Shown piece after piece: positions 1-9,372 of a DNA stretch of 64,000 nt (the first letter of the stretch is position 1; each line of letters opens with the position of its first letter). The notes below the pieces were generated by a model, which searched no databases, was not told the DNA's origin, and was given only the letters and a program-made list of their open reading frames with translations. Position numbers and translations under genes: made by a program. The DNA lies in contig JAEEOK010000124.1 of NCBI GenBank assembly GCA_016284235.1, forward strand, positions 1 through 64,000. The letters are read 5' to 3'. The DNA comes from Succinivibrionaceae bacterium. GTDB taxonomy: Bacteria > Pseudomonadota > Gammaproteobacteria > Enterobacterales > Succinivibrionaceae.

Positions 1-1072
1 GCCCTCTGATTCTGCAGAATTCCTCGATAATCATTTCAACTTCATAATCTTTGAATTCCAGATTTACTGTGCATTCACCGGATGAATTGTCTTTATTGCT
101 CGCCCAGCCGGGAGGGAGCGGTGTATAATCACCTGTCTCTGTCAGTTTGAATTTTATATCCGCTGAATATACAAATTTTCTGAATTTATAGAATGCAAGG
201 TCATAATTGCCTTTTGTGACTATCATTTTAGATCCGATTACCCGTGAAATACTGATTAGTTCATCGTATCCAACCGCAATAACACCTGTGGTATTGCCGA
301 AAATTATATACTTTCCTCCGAAGCATATGAAAGCTTTACTGCCGGCAATATATTTGCAACCGGCAAAATCCTGATGAATTTTTTCATATAACTGATGCAG
401 GCCTGCACCATCATGCCGGTTTGAAACAGGTTTATCAGAAAGCAGGGATTTGTATACAAGGGATATTCTTACAACAATATATATGGAAAGGGAAATCATA
501 AAAATACAGGCATACAGCGGGATGTCATAAAAATAAAACAGGAGGGCATCGCTGACAATAACTGAAATCATGCCAATAATGTAGGCCCAAATCATTCTGT
601 AGCGAGATCTGTCAAGCAGTTCAAGCCCGACTTTGAATTCTGTATAAGGATTTATGCAAACACAGCCGCTCAGGACCGGATATAAAAATTTTATGAAACA
701 TGCAGATGCGGCAGATACTGCAGCATTGAAATACAACGGTGTCTCGCAGCAGTAAAAAGTAAGAAAGACTCCCACAGGAAAAGCAACCAGCCACAGATAG
801 TAGTTGAGAGAGTATCTCATGGCGGTATCGGAAAATTTTTTTAAAAAAGAATCAAACTTTCCGCTGCCTGTTTTAAAGGGAAATTTATTTTTATTCTTTT
901 GATATATCTCTTTCCATTCATCTGAAAGAAGATAGGATTCACTGGAAAATTTACGGATCCTTTGAAATTTTTTTCTGTTTCCGGATCTTAAAAACAGATA
1001 CAGAACAAACAGCACAACTGCTGTCACAGCAAAAATAATGCATGAATATTTCAATGCAAGTTGATCATCCAT
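1..1072 (-). CDS. Hypothetical membrane protein, truncated by the window edge
   Basis: Open reading frame on the minus strand from ATG at 1072 (MDDQLALKYSCIIFAVTAVVLFVLYLFLRSGN...) with several hydrophobic stretches, open to the left edge; absent from the ORF track because no stop lies in the window. Confidence 0.7.
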   Translation of the reverse strand, partial: MDDQLALKYSCIIFAVTAVVLFVLYLFLRSGNRKKFQRIRKFSSESYLLSDEWKEIYQKNKNKFPFKTGSGKFDSFLKKFSDTAMRYSLNYYLWLVAFPVGVFLTFYCCETPLYFNAAVSAASACFIKFLYPVLSGCVCINPYTEFKVGLELLDRSRYRMIWAYIIGMISVIVSDALLFYFYDIPLYACIFMISLSIYIVVRISLVYKSLLSDKPVSNRHDGAGLHQLYEKIHQDFAGCKYIAGSKAFICFGGKYIIFGNTTGVIAVGYDELISISRVIGSKMIVTKGNYDLAFYKFRKFVYSADIKFKLTETGDYTPLPPGWASNKDNSSGECTVNLEFKDYEVEMIIEEFCRIRG

Positions 1073-1523
1073 AAATATCCTCCTAAAAATCACCGAGTTT
1101 ATTTCATCGGATCACTTAAATATTTTTGTTTCTGTCATTATAGAGCAGGGCACAGCCGCTCAGTAATATTTAGACATGAATTGATACAAAATCATGAAGT
1201 TAATCATTCTTATGCCATGGTAAAGCAGCTTGCGACCTGACTTTAAGGCGTAATCATGTCCTGCAGGTTCATTCATAATCTTTACAGCAAACTCCTCTGT
1301 TTCACATACGTTTTTTGAATCAGTCGTCAATGTCAGCTGATTATCATGCAGAAAATTCTTCACAACTATTAAAGAGTCAGGTTACCCCTCGTCTGAATAA
1401 TGTTTTCAGAGGTTTCAAACTTTAGGCTTTAAAACCTCCTCATTATCCATCTTAAAATTTGCTTTGCCGATTTCGTTTCAATCCTTGATTTACAGCATGC
1501 ACGAATTATAGATTACGCCCGAA

Positions 1524-2033
1524 TTACTGATTGTCACTCCAGGCGGGTTTCGGATGGCTGTAGGCATCTGCACCTTCAAACATTCTGCCGCAGTCCTCCA
1601 GACTTGAAACATCCCTGTTATTTACCGGGCAGTTGAATTTCTCAGCATCGCAAAACATCTCGGACATATCCGCAACATTTGAAGTATCCCATCCACCTAT
1701 CGGCTGATTGAAGGAACTAGCACCTTGAAACATACAGCACATATCAGTAACATTTGAAGTACCCCAATCTCCTATCGGTTGATTGAAGGATTTTGCACCA
1801 TCGAACATACAGCCCATATCAGTAACATTTGAAGTATCCCATCCACCTATCGGCTGATTGAAGGATTCTGCACCACTAAACATATAGCACATATCCGCAA
1901 CATTTGAAGTATCCCATCCACCTATCGGCTGATTGAAGGATTTAGCACCATCGAACATGTAGCTCATATCAGTCACACCTGATGTATCCCAGCTGCCGAT
2001 CGGCTGATTAAAGGATTCCGCATCACTGAACAT
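1524..2033 (-). pseudogene. BspA-like / DUF285 repeat protein fragment (about 25-aa repeats [23 protein letters not shown])
   Basis: Six tandem repeats in the translation; no signal peptide or N-terminal domain; an in-frame TAG lies 8 codons upstream of the first Met, and the upstream sequence resembles an intron 5' end. Confidence 0.75.
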
Positions 2034-2109
2034 GGTGTTCGCTAACTCTTGCCACTAGATGCTGAGTTCGGGACTTTCACCCTATAGAAAATGTGCATGC
2101 CGAGCACAC
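2034..2109 (-). mobile_element. Group IIC intron 5'-end remnant (start of domain I)
   Basis: Minus strand reads GTGTGCTCGGCATGCACATTTTCTATAGGGTGAAAGTCCCGAACTCAGCATCTAGTGGCAAGAGTTAGCGAACACC. It has the GUGYG start and the CUAUAGGGUGARAGUCCCGAACU block of Oceanobacillus-type group IIC introns (recalled from memory), and lies directly after a terminator T-tract. Confidence 0.72.
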
Positions 2110-2135
2110 AAAAATCGGCAGGTTGCATCCCGCCG
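2110..2135 (-). terminator. Rho-independent terminator downstream of motY
   Basis: Minus strand CGGCGGG-ATGCAA-CCTGCCG-ATTTTT: 7-bp stem with one G-T pair, followed by a T-tract, 24 nt after the motY stop. Confidence 0.75.
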
Positions 2136-2158
2136 TAACAAATAATCCTAAAGCTGTT

Positions 2159-3268
2159 TTATTTTGATAAATCCGGGAGGTTGCTGTCCCTTGCAGCCTG
2201 TGAATTCATTTCATTGGTACTCGGGCGTGCCCTGCTGCTGTCAAGCACGACAGCGGAGTTTTGTTTTCTATTCGCCTCCTGTTTTGAAGTGATATCACCG
2301 CGGTTGATATCCTCCTCGCTGTCGGCACTTCTGTCACTTACACCGTCAGTTCCGTACGAACCTAGTTCCTTGGTGTTATCATACTTGTATGTATTGGCTG
2401 ATGTTAAATCCCGTTTTACAGTAATGACAACACGACGGTTTACATTACGACCGGCAAGAGTAGCATTTGACGCTATATGCTCCTTTTCACCATAGGCATT
2501 TTTTATAATTTTCTCCTTCGGAATGTTGCTCTGCTCTATGTAACTGCTGATCAAATTCGCTCTCTGTGCTGAAGTTTCGCGACTTTGCTCTGTAGTACCG
2601 AAGCTGTCGCTGTAGGAATCAATCACCAATTCCTTGACGCCCGGATCATATGTAAGATAAGTAATCAGCCTGTCAAGACGGTTCTTTGACTCCTGCGTCA
2701 AATCTGAAGTGTCCTCATCAAATGTAATAACAGTAAATGCAACATCCTCAAAGCTGTAAGGAAGCAGATTATTCATACATTCAGTGAACAGTTTGAAATT
2801 CTTTTTAAAATTAATTGCGGATACAGTAACCTGAACCGGCTGATTCTGATAAAACCAGTCATTAAAGAAAAAACCTAAATTATTTCCGCGATCAAGAGCT
2901 GATGTCAATGTCCAGGCATTCTGATCCGTCAGTTCACCGGAAAAATATTTATAATTTTTCATAACAGTGAGATGATTATCCGGAACACCAGGTCTGTAAT
3001 TCGGTGCAATTGCTCTGACATCCACATCATAACTGTTCTTTGACTCCAATGTCGGAATCATATTAAAAAACAGATTACGGTTTTTAGAAGCTTCAGATCT
3101 GAAGGAGATTTTTCCATAATCCGGTATCTCGTGTACAAGGCGGCAAACCAGTCTGGTCTGTTCTGCCATTACCCACTGCGACTTGGTAATAGGAGCCTTA
3201 AACTCATATTCAGCGGCAAATACCGAGCAGGCATACATAAGAAACGCTGTAGTAATTAACTTGTTCAC
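2159..3268 (-). CDS. motY: Sodium-type flagellar stator protein MotY (OmpA-like C-terminus)
   Basis: Signal peptide, MotY N-domain motifs (ITKSQWVM..., KYFSGELTDQNAWTLTSALDRG, LLPYSFEDVAFTVI) and OmpA motif (NVNRRVVITVKR). Confidence 0.88.
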   Translation of the reverse strand: MNKLITTAFLMYACSVFAAEYEFKAPITKSQWVMAEQTRLVCRLVHEIPDYGKISFRSEASKNRNLFFNMIPTLESKNSYDVDVRAIAPNYRPGVPDNHLTVMKNYKYFSGELTDQNAWTLTSALDRGNNLGFFFNDWFYQNQPVQVTVSAINFKKNFKLFTECMNNLLPYSFEDVAFTVITFDEDTSDLTQESKNRLDRLITYLTYDPGVKELVIDSYSDSFGTTEQSRETSAQRANLISSYIEQSNIPKEKIIKNAYGEKEHIASNATLAGRNVNRRVVITVKRDLTSANTYKYDNTKELGSYGTDGVSDRSADSEEDINRGDITSKQEANRKQNSAVVLDSSRARPSTNEMNSQAARDSNLPDLSK

Positions 3269-3574
3269 TGCTCACCCCGTAAAGAAACAAAATCCGATAA
3301 TCAGCAACACAGGCAGATTATAACTCTGTTTTACATAAAGCAAAAAACATACCAATGTTAAAGCCGTCAATTTTCTGTTTGATTGAAAGCAAAAGACACT
3401 TTACCGGCAGCATGGTCACGGTGCCGGCATTGCTCCAGTGGTTCACTGTATTTGGAGGAAAGCGTGCCTTTGCCCTCCATGCAGCAGAACAAAACTCCGG
3501 CATTGCGATACAAGGTATACACATTCAGATGAAGCATCAGCACAAGATTTTCTCCTGACCGACAATTCTGTTTT

Positions 3575-6166
3575 TCAAAACCATCCGTTCACTGCCACTA
3601 CATACCGTCCGAGAATTTCCTTCACAGGATCTGATTTGGTTTCCCGGATCGCTCTGATGATCCCGTTTCTGTGAGTAATAAGGTATTCCCGGGCAAAATC
3701 CGGTGATATTGAATCAGCCTGTCTTATATAGAACTCGAAATCATCAGGATCTCTGAATATCACCCCGTCAATCTGGAACATGTTGGCGTACCTGGCATTA
3801 ATTTTATCAAATCTGTCTCTGTCAGTTTTTTTCAGCTTATCAGCAATTTTTCCGTAATACCTTTCTGTTCTTCTTCTGAAGATATAATATTCATCAAAAC
3901 AGGACTCCCACAATTTATCATCAAAATCCATAATCTCTGTCAGAGATTTGAAAACATACTGCCCGTCGCACATTATTAGCACATTACCGGCCCGAAGTTT
4001 AAAACCAGACACTGCATTTTTTAAATCAGGGATCAGTCCTGACAGCAGACTTAAGGATTTCTTTCCTTCCTTCAGGATCTGAATAAATTTTACAGGCTCC
4101 TGCTCATAACAACGGTCCATATACAGGATAAAGTCTTCCGTATTCTCAAAATTCATTGAAGAACTCTGCAGACATACAACAAAATCGTTTCTTCGGGTTG
4201 CAAGATAAGCAAATTTCAGCAAATCTCCGATGTTGGAAAATCCGATATCAGTTTCTGAACAGCCTGAATCTTCCGTGTCTGACACAGCAGCGGACGCTTC
4301 AGTATCTGCATCTTCAGCATAAACAATATCATAATCAGCAGCAGTTCTGTTATTCATAAACTCGGAAAAGGACCGGGCATAATCGTCTTCCAGGACACCA
4401 GGTACAGATCTGTCAGGATCTGCAGGAGCGGCAAATTCATCTCTTCCCTGATCTGTTCCTCCGGAAATTTTCTTATCCCCAGGTTTGCAGCTGACGATCT
4501 CCCGCTGAGCCTGCTCCAGATTCTCCCGAACACCTTGTCTTTTCCTCTCACGGTCCCGGTTACTGCCGTATGCCACTGTTACAGTTTCACCTGTCAGTTC
4601 TCCGCCACCTGCCCGGTATTCTCCCTTTTCAATTCTGATCCTGCCCGATCTGCTCCCACCTTTATTCAGAACAGAGTCCAAAAGGGAAATAATTTTTTTT
4701 CGTTCGCTCCTCCCGCAGGCATCCAGGAATAAACTCGCATGATCCCTTAAAAAAGAGGTTGTTATCATCTCATTCAGGTATTTTACAAATTCAGTGTTTC
4801 TGTACCTGTCAGGCTCAAGGAAGGCAGAATGATTTTTCTTCTGAACTGACTGAATCTCATCTAAAACCCTGTTTGCAAAATCCTTGATATCCCGAAAATA
4901 CAGATGCTTCCAGTAAATACCTTTCACAGAAGAACATAGGGAATAGCAAAGTCCGGTAAATAGAGCTGTGATTTGCGGATGGCCTTCTTTAAGAGCATCA
5001 ATTATTTCTGCGGTCCTGCGGCATTTTTCCTGCAATTCAGAATCTTCATTCAGTTCATAATGTCTGGACAGAAGGCCACACTGCAATTCAGAAAGTCCTT
5101 CTTCACAGTTTTTAAGCAACGTGACAGCAAGAGCCGCGGGTGTATAAAGAAAACTGCCACTGAACCTGTACGGATAGGTAAACCGCTCCGTATCAGGATC
5201 CGAAAGAGAATCAGACTCTGAATACGAAGACAGATCTGTCCTGTACCCGAATATTCCGGGAACCGGCACCGCTTCATTTGCCAGCCAGCGTCTGACCTCC
5301 TCATACCCCCATCTGCGGTTTGGATTATTCAAATCGTGACGTCCTGATATATCGCGGAAGGTAAGACCAAGGATCAGGTTCCTGATATCAGGATCAAAAT
5401 TCTCAGGAAATTCTATCTTTCGTATCATTATGTCTCTGTTTATTTCGTCACGGGATTCCGGATCATACTCAAAGGGAGTATGACCGGTCATGAGCTCAAA
5501 CAGTGTTATGCCAAAGGAAAAATAGTCTGAAGCCGGAGAAAAAACTCCGGTTATAGTTTCCGGAGCGCTGTAGGCCGGGGTCTTTCCTGTTCTGGTTATT
5601 ACCAGAGTGAAATTATCAAGTTCGGAACTGACGCCGAAATCAATAATGCGGATCCCTCTGTCCTCCGGAGTGATCATAATATTTGAAGGTTTCAGATCCT
5701 TGTGAATAATCCCCAGATCATGAAGAGCCTTCAGTCCGTCAAGAACCGCGGGGATAATATGATGCTTGAGTGTACTGTAATCAAACCGGGTTCCGTCAGC
5801 CAGGATCCTGTCGAGACTTGTTCCTTCGTAGCAGGGTGAAACTGTAAAAGTATATCCGTATATCTCCCCTGCATCCAGGATCTTTCCTATATGAGGATTT
5901 TCAAGACGCATCAGAGACTCAATTACTCCAGTTTTGATCCCGTTTCTGCGTCTGTACAGCTTGATTACAAAACGGTGATCTTCACTGTCATGAGCAATAT
6001 AAAGAACGGCTTCAGATCCGGAGGAATGAAGAGGTCCGTCGACCTGATATTTTCCAAGAAGAAGCTGACTGTGAAGGCTGGGAAAAAGTCGGATAAAATC
6101 ATGATCTTCGCTGGCATTATTTAATCTGTTCAGAACTGTGCTGTAGGGAGAATTTTCTGCCGACAT
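3575..6166 (-). CDS. Hanks-type serine/threonine protein kinase with long C-terminal region
   Basis: Kinase motifs FVIKLYRR, GIIHKDLKPSNIMI, IIDFGVSSE, YSAPE, SDYFSFGITLFELMTGHTPF. Confidence 0.88.
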   Translation of the reverse strand: MSAENSPYSTVLNRLNNASEDHDFIRLFPSLHSQLLLGKYQVDGPLHSSGSEAVLYIAHDSEDHRFVIKLYRRRNGIKTGVIESLMRLENPHIGKILDAGEIYGYTFTVSPCYEGTSLDRILADGTRFDYSTLKHHIIPAVLDGLKALHDLGIIHKDLKPSNIMITPEDRGIRIIDFGVSSELDNFTLVITRTGKTPAYSAPETITGVFSPASDYFSFGITLFELMTGHTPFEYDPESRDEINRDIMIRKIEFPENFDPDIRNLILGLTFRDISGRHDLNNPNRRWGYEEVRRWLANEAVPVPGIFGYRTDLSSYSESDSLSDPDTERFTYPYRFSGSFLYTPAALAVTLLKNCEEGLSELQCGLLSRHYELNEDSELQEKCRRTAEIIDALKEGHPQITALFTGLCYSLCSSVKGIYWKHLYFRDIKDFANRVLDEIQSVQKKNHSAFLEPDRYRNTEFVKYLNEMITTSFLRDHASLFLDACGRSERKKIISLLDSVLNKGGSRSGRIRIEKGEYRAGGGELTGETVTVAYGSNRDRERKRQGVRENLEQAQREIVSCKPGDKKISGGTDQGRDEFAAPADPDRSVPGVLEDDYARSFSEFMNNRTAADYDIVYAEDADTEASAAVSDTEDSGCSETDIGFSNIGDLLKFAYLATRRNDFVVCLQSSSMNFENTEDFILYMDRCYEQEPVKFIQILKEGKKSLSLLSGLIPDLKNAVSGFKLRAGNVLIMCDGQYVFKSLTEIMDFDDKLWESCFDEYYIFRRRTERYYGKIADKLKKTDRDRFDKINARYANMFQIDGVIFRDPDDFEFYIRQADSISPDFAREYLITHRNGIIRAIRETKSDPVKEILGRYVVAVNGWF

Positions 6167-6219
6167 ATCTATGCTCCGAAAAAAATTATGGTACTGTACG
6201 AAAACTGCAAATCTTTAAC

Positions 6220-9200
6220 TCACTGCTCCAGATCCAGATAAAAGGCAGGACGGATAGAGCCGAAATCAAGATCCACCAGACTGCCTTCCTTATAGATCCC
6301 GCCGTAGGTATCTACACCTGCGGCACGTTTTTGATTAAAACCCGAAGATCTTAACCAGTACCAGCAGCATCCCTCCTCTGTCCATGCATTTCTGTTCCTG
6401 CATAAAGGGGAAGGTCTGCATCTTCTGTCATCATCGTCCCTGAAATACCGATCCGCCTCCTCGGTACTGAGAAGAAAAATTCTGTCATCGGTATCATCAC
6501 CGGCATTGTTTTTAATTTTTGCCTTCAGAATATATTTCTGTTCATCCTCGCTGAAGCAGGACATAAGGAAGTCCTGATTCAGCCACCCTCTTATCCATGA
6601 TTCACTCCAGGTAACATTTACCTCCTCAGTGTGGTACTTAAGAGTGGCAACTGCATACACCGCCGTCAGCAGAGCTCTGCCCTGCTCCACTGCAAGAACA
6701 CGCCAGAGTACAGGCTTCATGCCGCTTTCACTGTCATAATAGTATTCTCCAAATCTGATGGTATCACCCGGCTTCAGCCTCAGATACGGTCTGACGATAT
6801 ATTTGAAATTTTCTTCAAGCAGCTTACGCACATTCTCTGAACCTGTACTGCGGTACAGACGCAGAAGATCATCCGCACCGGATTTTTCAAACTCGGATTT
6901 CATGTGTCTGTCAGAGGAAATCATTTTGAAATAATCAGACATAGCGTTAATGTCGGAATAAACCCTGCCGGCAATGCAAATCATGCCGCGAAAGCGTTTT
7001 TCACACTCCTTAAAAAGCTGCAGATCTGAAACTTCTCCCGCACCTGCAGGATTGTCCCCGCTGCCTGGAAACAGTTTCTGATAATCATCCTGAGTAGATT
7101 TTCTGAAAAGATACAGCTTCTGATAATTTTGATCTTTCCACAGCTGATCCTGATAACGAAAAACATCATTCAAATCATTAAACACAAACTCATGAATTCT
7201 AGGCCCGGCGAATGCTCCGTCTGACACACCGCCGGAATATTTACCTGGAGCTGAACTTAATCCCTGAAGTACCCGGTTACTTCCGGTATTATTCCAATAC
7301 GGTGATGAACGTTCTGAAGTTCCTTTAACTTTAGAACGGCTGTTATTCTGCGAAAATACAGACTGACTTCTATCTGATATATGCAGTATTACAGCTCTGC
7401 CGTCTTCAGGACAAAACCCGGCAAAAATCCTGAGACAGCGTCCGGGGAACAGACTCCTGAGTGTTCTGAGATTCTTGTAGTTACTGCTGAGAAAATCTGT
7501 AAAAGCAACCGGATCTGAAGAACGAAGATCACTCATTTTTTCTGAGAAGGAGGAAAGACTGTCATAGGATTCTCCTTTGAAGGAGAAAGACGTATCATCA
7601 CTCAGACAGTAGCCAAGACTCCTGACAAGACTCATAAAAACTTCAAAACTCTCCGGATTTCTTTTACAGTCCGGAAGATTTTCTGAAGCAGAAATTTTTC
7701 TCAATTCTGAAATCATTTCAGGATCGGAAAAATCGCCATGGTTCTTTTCAGGATCCTGAAAAACAGAAATCAGTTCTGAACAGGCACACCTGTTACTGCT
7801 GTGCACACCATTACAGGATTCAAGGTGATTTTCAGAAACACGACCCCTTTGATAGAGATTGTTCAAATCATTTCCGAGAACAGTAAAAACCGAACGGAGA
7901 AGATTCAGATCAGGTTCATAACCGCATGAAGACTGTTGCTCAGAGCCATGCATCAGTGATCCGGACTCACAGCTTCCGGATGAAGCAGAAGATCCGTCAC
8001 CGCCAAAGAAGTTACTGTTACATCTGCTGTCATTGCCGCAGTCAGAGATTCCGCAGGATGCCAAGAGCGATGATCCGTATTTTTCAAAGCGGGATGCTTC
8101 GTCAAGCAGTGCTCTGCCATACGCATCCATGTTTTTGAAAAAAAGAGTTCCCCAGCAGAAAAAAGAAAAGCCTCCGTCTAATCCGTAAACAAGTCTGAAA
8201 AAATGCTGATCTGCAGACTCGGGGAAATTTTCCATGGCAGTTCCTGCCAGTTCACAGAGCTGTCTCAGATCCTGCATACCGTTGGCGTCATAATGTCTTT
8301 CAAGAATACCTCTCTGTACCTCCTTTTTTCCGTTTTCAGGATCTGAAAGCAGAGCCATGGCAAGCTCCGGGGCGGTGAAAAATTTTACCCCCTTGAAACT
8401 GTAAGGAATGCGAAAATGTCCGTCTTCTGCAGTATCATCAGCACTGTCGGGAGAATCTCTGACTTCTCCCGGAACAGGAACATAATCTCCCCGGATCCAT
8501 CTCATAATTTCATCATGGCCCCAGCGGCGGTTCGGATTATCCGGTTCATTGCGGCGTGTCAGATCCCGGTAGGTGAGACCTCTGATCAGATTTTTTAGTC
8601 TTCCGGGGAAATTCTCAGGAAAATTAATGCTCTGCACGGCGATAAGACTGCAGATTTCTCGATCTGAAAGTTCATAATCTGCAAAAGGGGATGAACCGGT
8701 AAAAGCTTCATAAATAATGATCCCCAGTGAATAGTAATCCGATTCCTTAAGAAAAACCCCGCCTGCAGTTTCAGGTGCACTGTAGATCAGTGATCTTCCC
8801 GTATGTGTAATCACTGAGGTTCTGCCCGCCATATCTGTGCTGATCCCGAAATCTGTCAGGATCAGACCATCATTTGAAATAATGATATTTGCAGGCTTCA
8901 GATCCTTGTGGATAATATCCAGCTCGTGCAGTGTGCGGATGGCACCGGCAAGATCTGAAAGAAAGATTCTTATTTCTTCCTCTGAAAGTCTCACTCCCCT
9001 GGCCAGGATCTCCTCAAGACTGGAACCTTCATAGAAAGGGGTTACTGTATACTGAAAATTCAAATAATCATCATAATCTGCAAGAAAAGCAAGATTCTTA
9101 AATTTTCTGCCCAGCAGTCTGGAAGCTATTTCCTCCTTGAGTGCATTTCTTCTGCGATAAAGCTTTACCACCCATTCACCGCCATCCCGATCTGTTGCAT

Positions 9201-9372
9201 GATAAAGATCAGCCTCTCCTCCCCTGTTGTTCATGAGAGCATAAACCTGATATCTGTCCTTCAGACATACACCGGTTAAATCCGGGACTGTCTCTGCTTC
9301 AGAAGCTGAATTGAGCATTGTCTTTTTTGCAAGATCAAAAACATTGAGTGAGGTAGGTGCGGATGATGACAT
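6220..9372 (-). CDS. Hanks-type serine/threonine protein kinase with C-terminal DUF6273-like domain
   Basis: Kinase motifs WVVKLYRR, DIIHKDLKPANIII, LTDFGISTD, YSAPE; C-terminus IRFGEYYY...PVLWRVLAVEQGRALLTA...WLRSSGFNQKRAAGVDTYGGI...SIRPAFYLDL is DUF6273-like. The track start is 9423, but ATG at 9372 has a GGAG upstream. Confidence 0.87.
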   Translation of the reverse strand: MSSSAPTSLNVFDLAKKTMLNSASEAETVPDLTGVCLKDRYQVYALMNNRGGEADLYHATDRDGGEWVVKLYRRRNALKEEIASRLLGRKFKNLAFLADYDDYLNFQYTVTPFYEGSSLEEILARGVRLSEEEIRIFLSDLAGAIRTLHELDIIHKDLKPANIIISNDGLILTDFGISTDMAGRTSVITHTGRSLIYSAPETAGGVFLKESDYYSLGIIIYEAFTGSSPFADYELSDREICSLIAVQSINFPENFPGRLKNLIRGLTYRDLTRRNEPDNPNRRWGHDEIMRWIRGDYVPVPGEVRDSPDSADDTAEDGHFRIPYSFKGVKFFTAPELAMALLSDPENGKKEVQRGILERHYDANGMQDLRQLCELAGTAMENFPESADQHFFRLVYGLDGGFSFFCWGTLFFKNMDAYGRALLDEASRFEKYGSSLLASCGISDCGNDSRCNSNFFGGDGSSASSGSCESGSLMHGSEQQSSCGYEPDLNLLRSVFTVLGNDLNNLYQRGRVSENHLESCNGVHSSNRCACSELISVFQDPEKNHGDFSDPEMISELRKISASENLPDCKRNPESFEVFMSLVRSLGYCLSDDTSFSFKGESYDSLSSFSEKMSDLRSSDPVAFTDFLSSNYKNLRTLRSLFPGRCLRIFAGFCPEDGRAVILHISDRSQSVFSQNNSRSKVKGTSERSSPYWNNTGSNRVLQGLSSAPGKYSGGVSDGAFAGPRIHEFVFNDLNDVFRYQDQLWKDQNYQKLYLFRKSTQDDYQKLFPGSGDNPAGAGEVSDLQLFKECEKRFRGMICIAGRVYSDINAMSDYFKMISSDRHMKSEFEKSGADDLLRLYRSTGSENVRKLLEENFKYIVRPYLRLKPGDTIRFGEYYYDSESGMKPVLWRVLAVEQGRALLTAVYAVATLKYHTEEVNVTWSESWIRGWLNQDFLMSCFSEDEQKYILKAKIKNNAGDDTDDRIFLLSTEEADRYFRDDDDRRCRPSPLCRNRNAWTEEGCCWYWLRSSGFNQKRAAGVDTYGGIYKEGSLVDLDFGSIRPAFYLDLEQ

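Noticed and set aside
1600-2033. Tandem repeats considered as a CRISPR-like array
   Set aside because: The ~75-nt periodicity encodes the DUF285 protein repeat in frame, with no spacer-like unique segments.
2181-2495. 104-aa plus-strand ORF overlapping motY
   Set aside because: Antisense shadow of a well-supported MotY gene.
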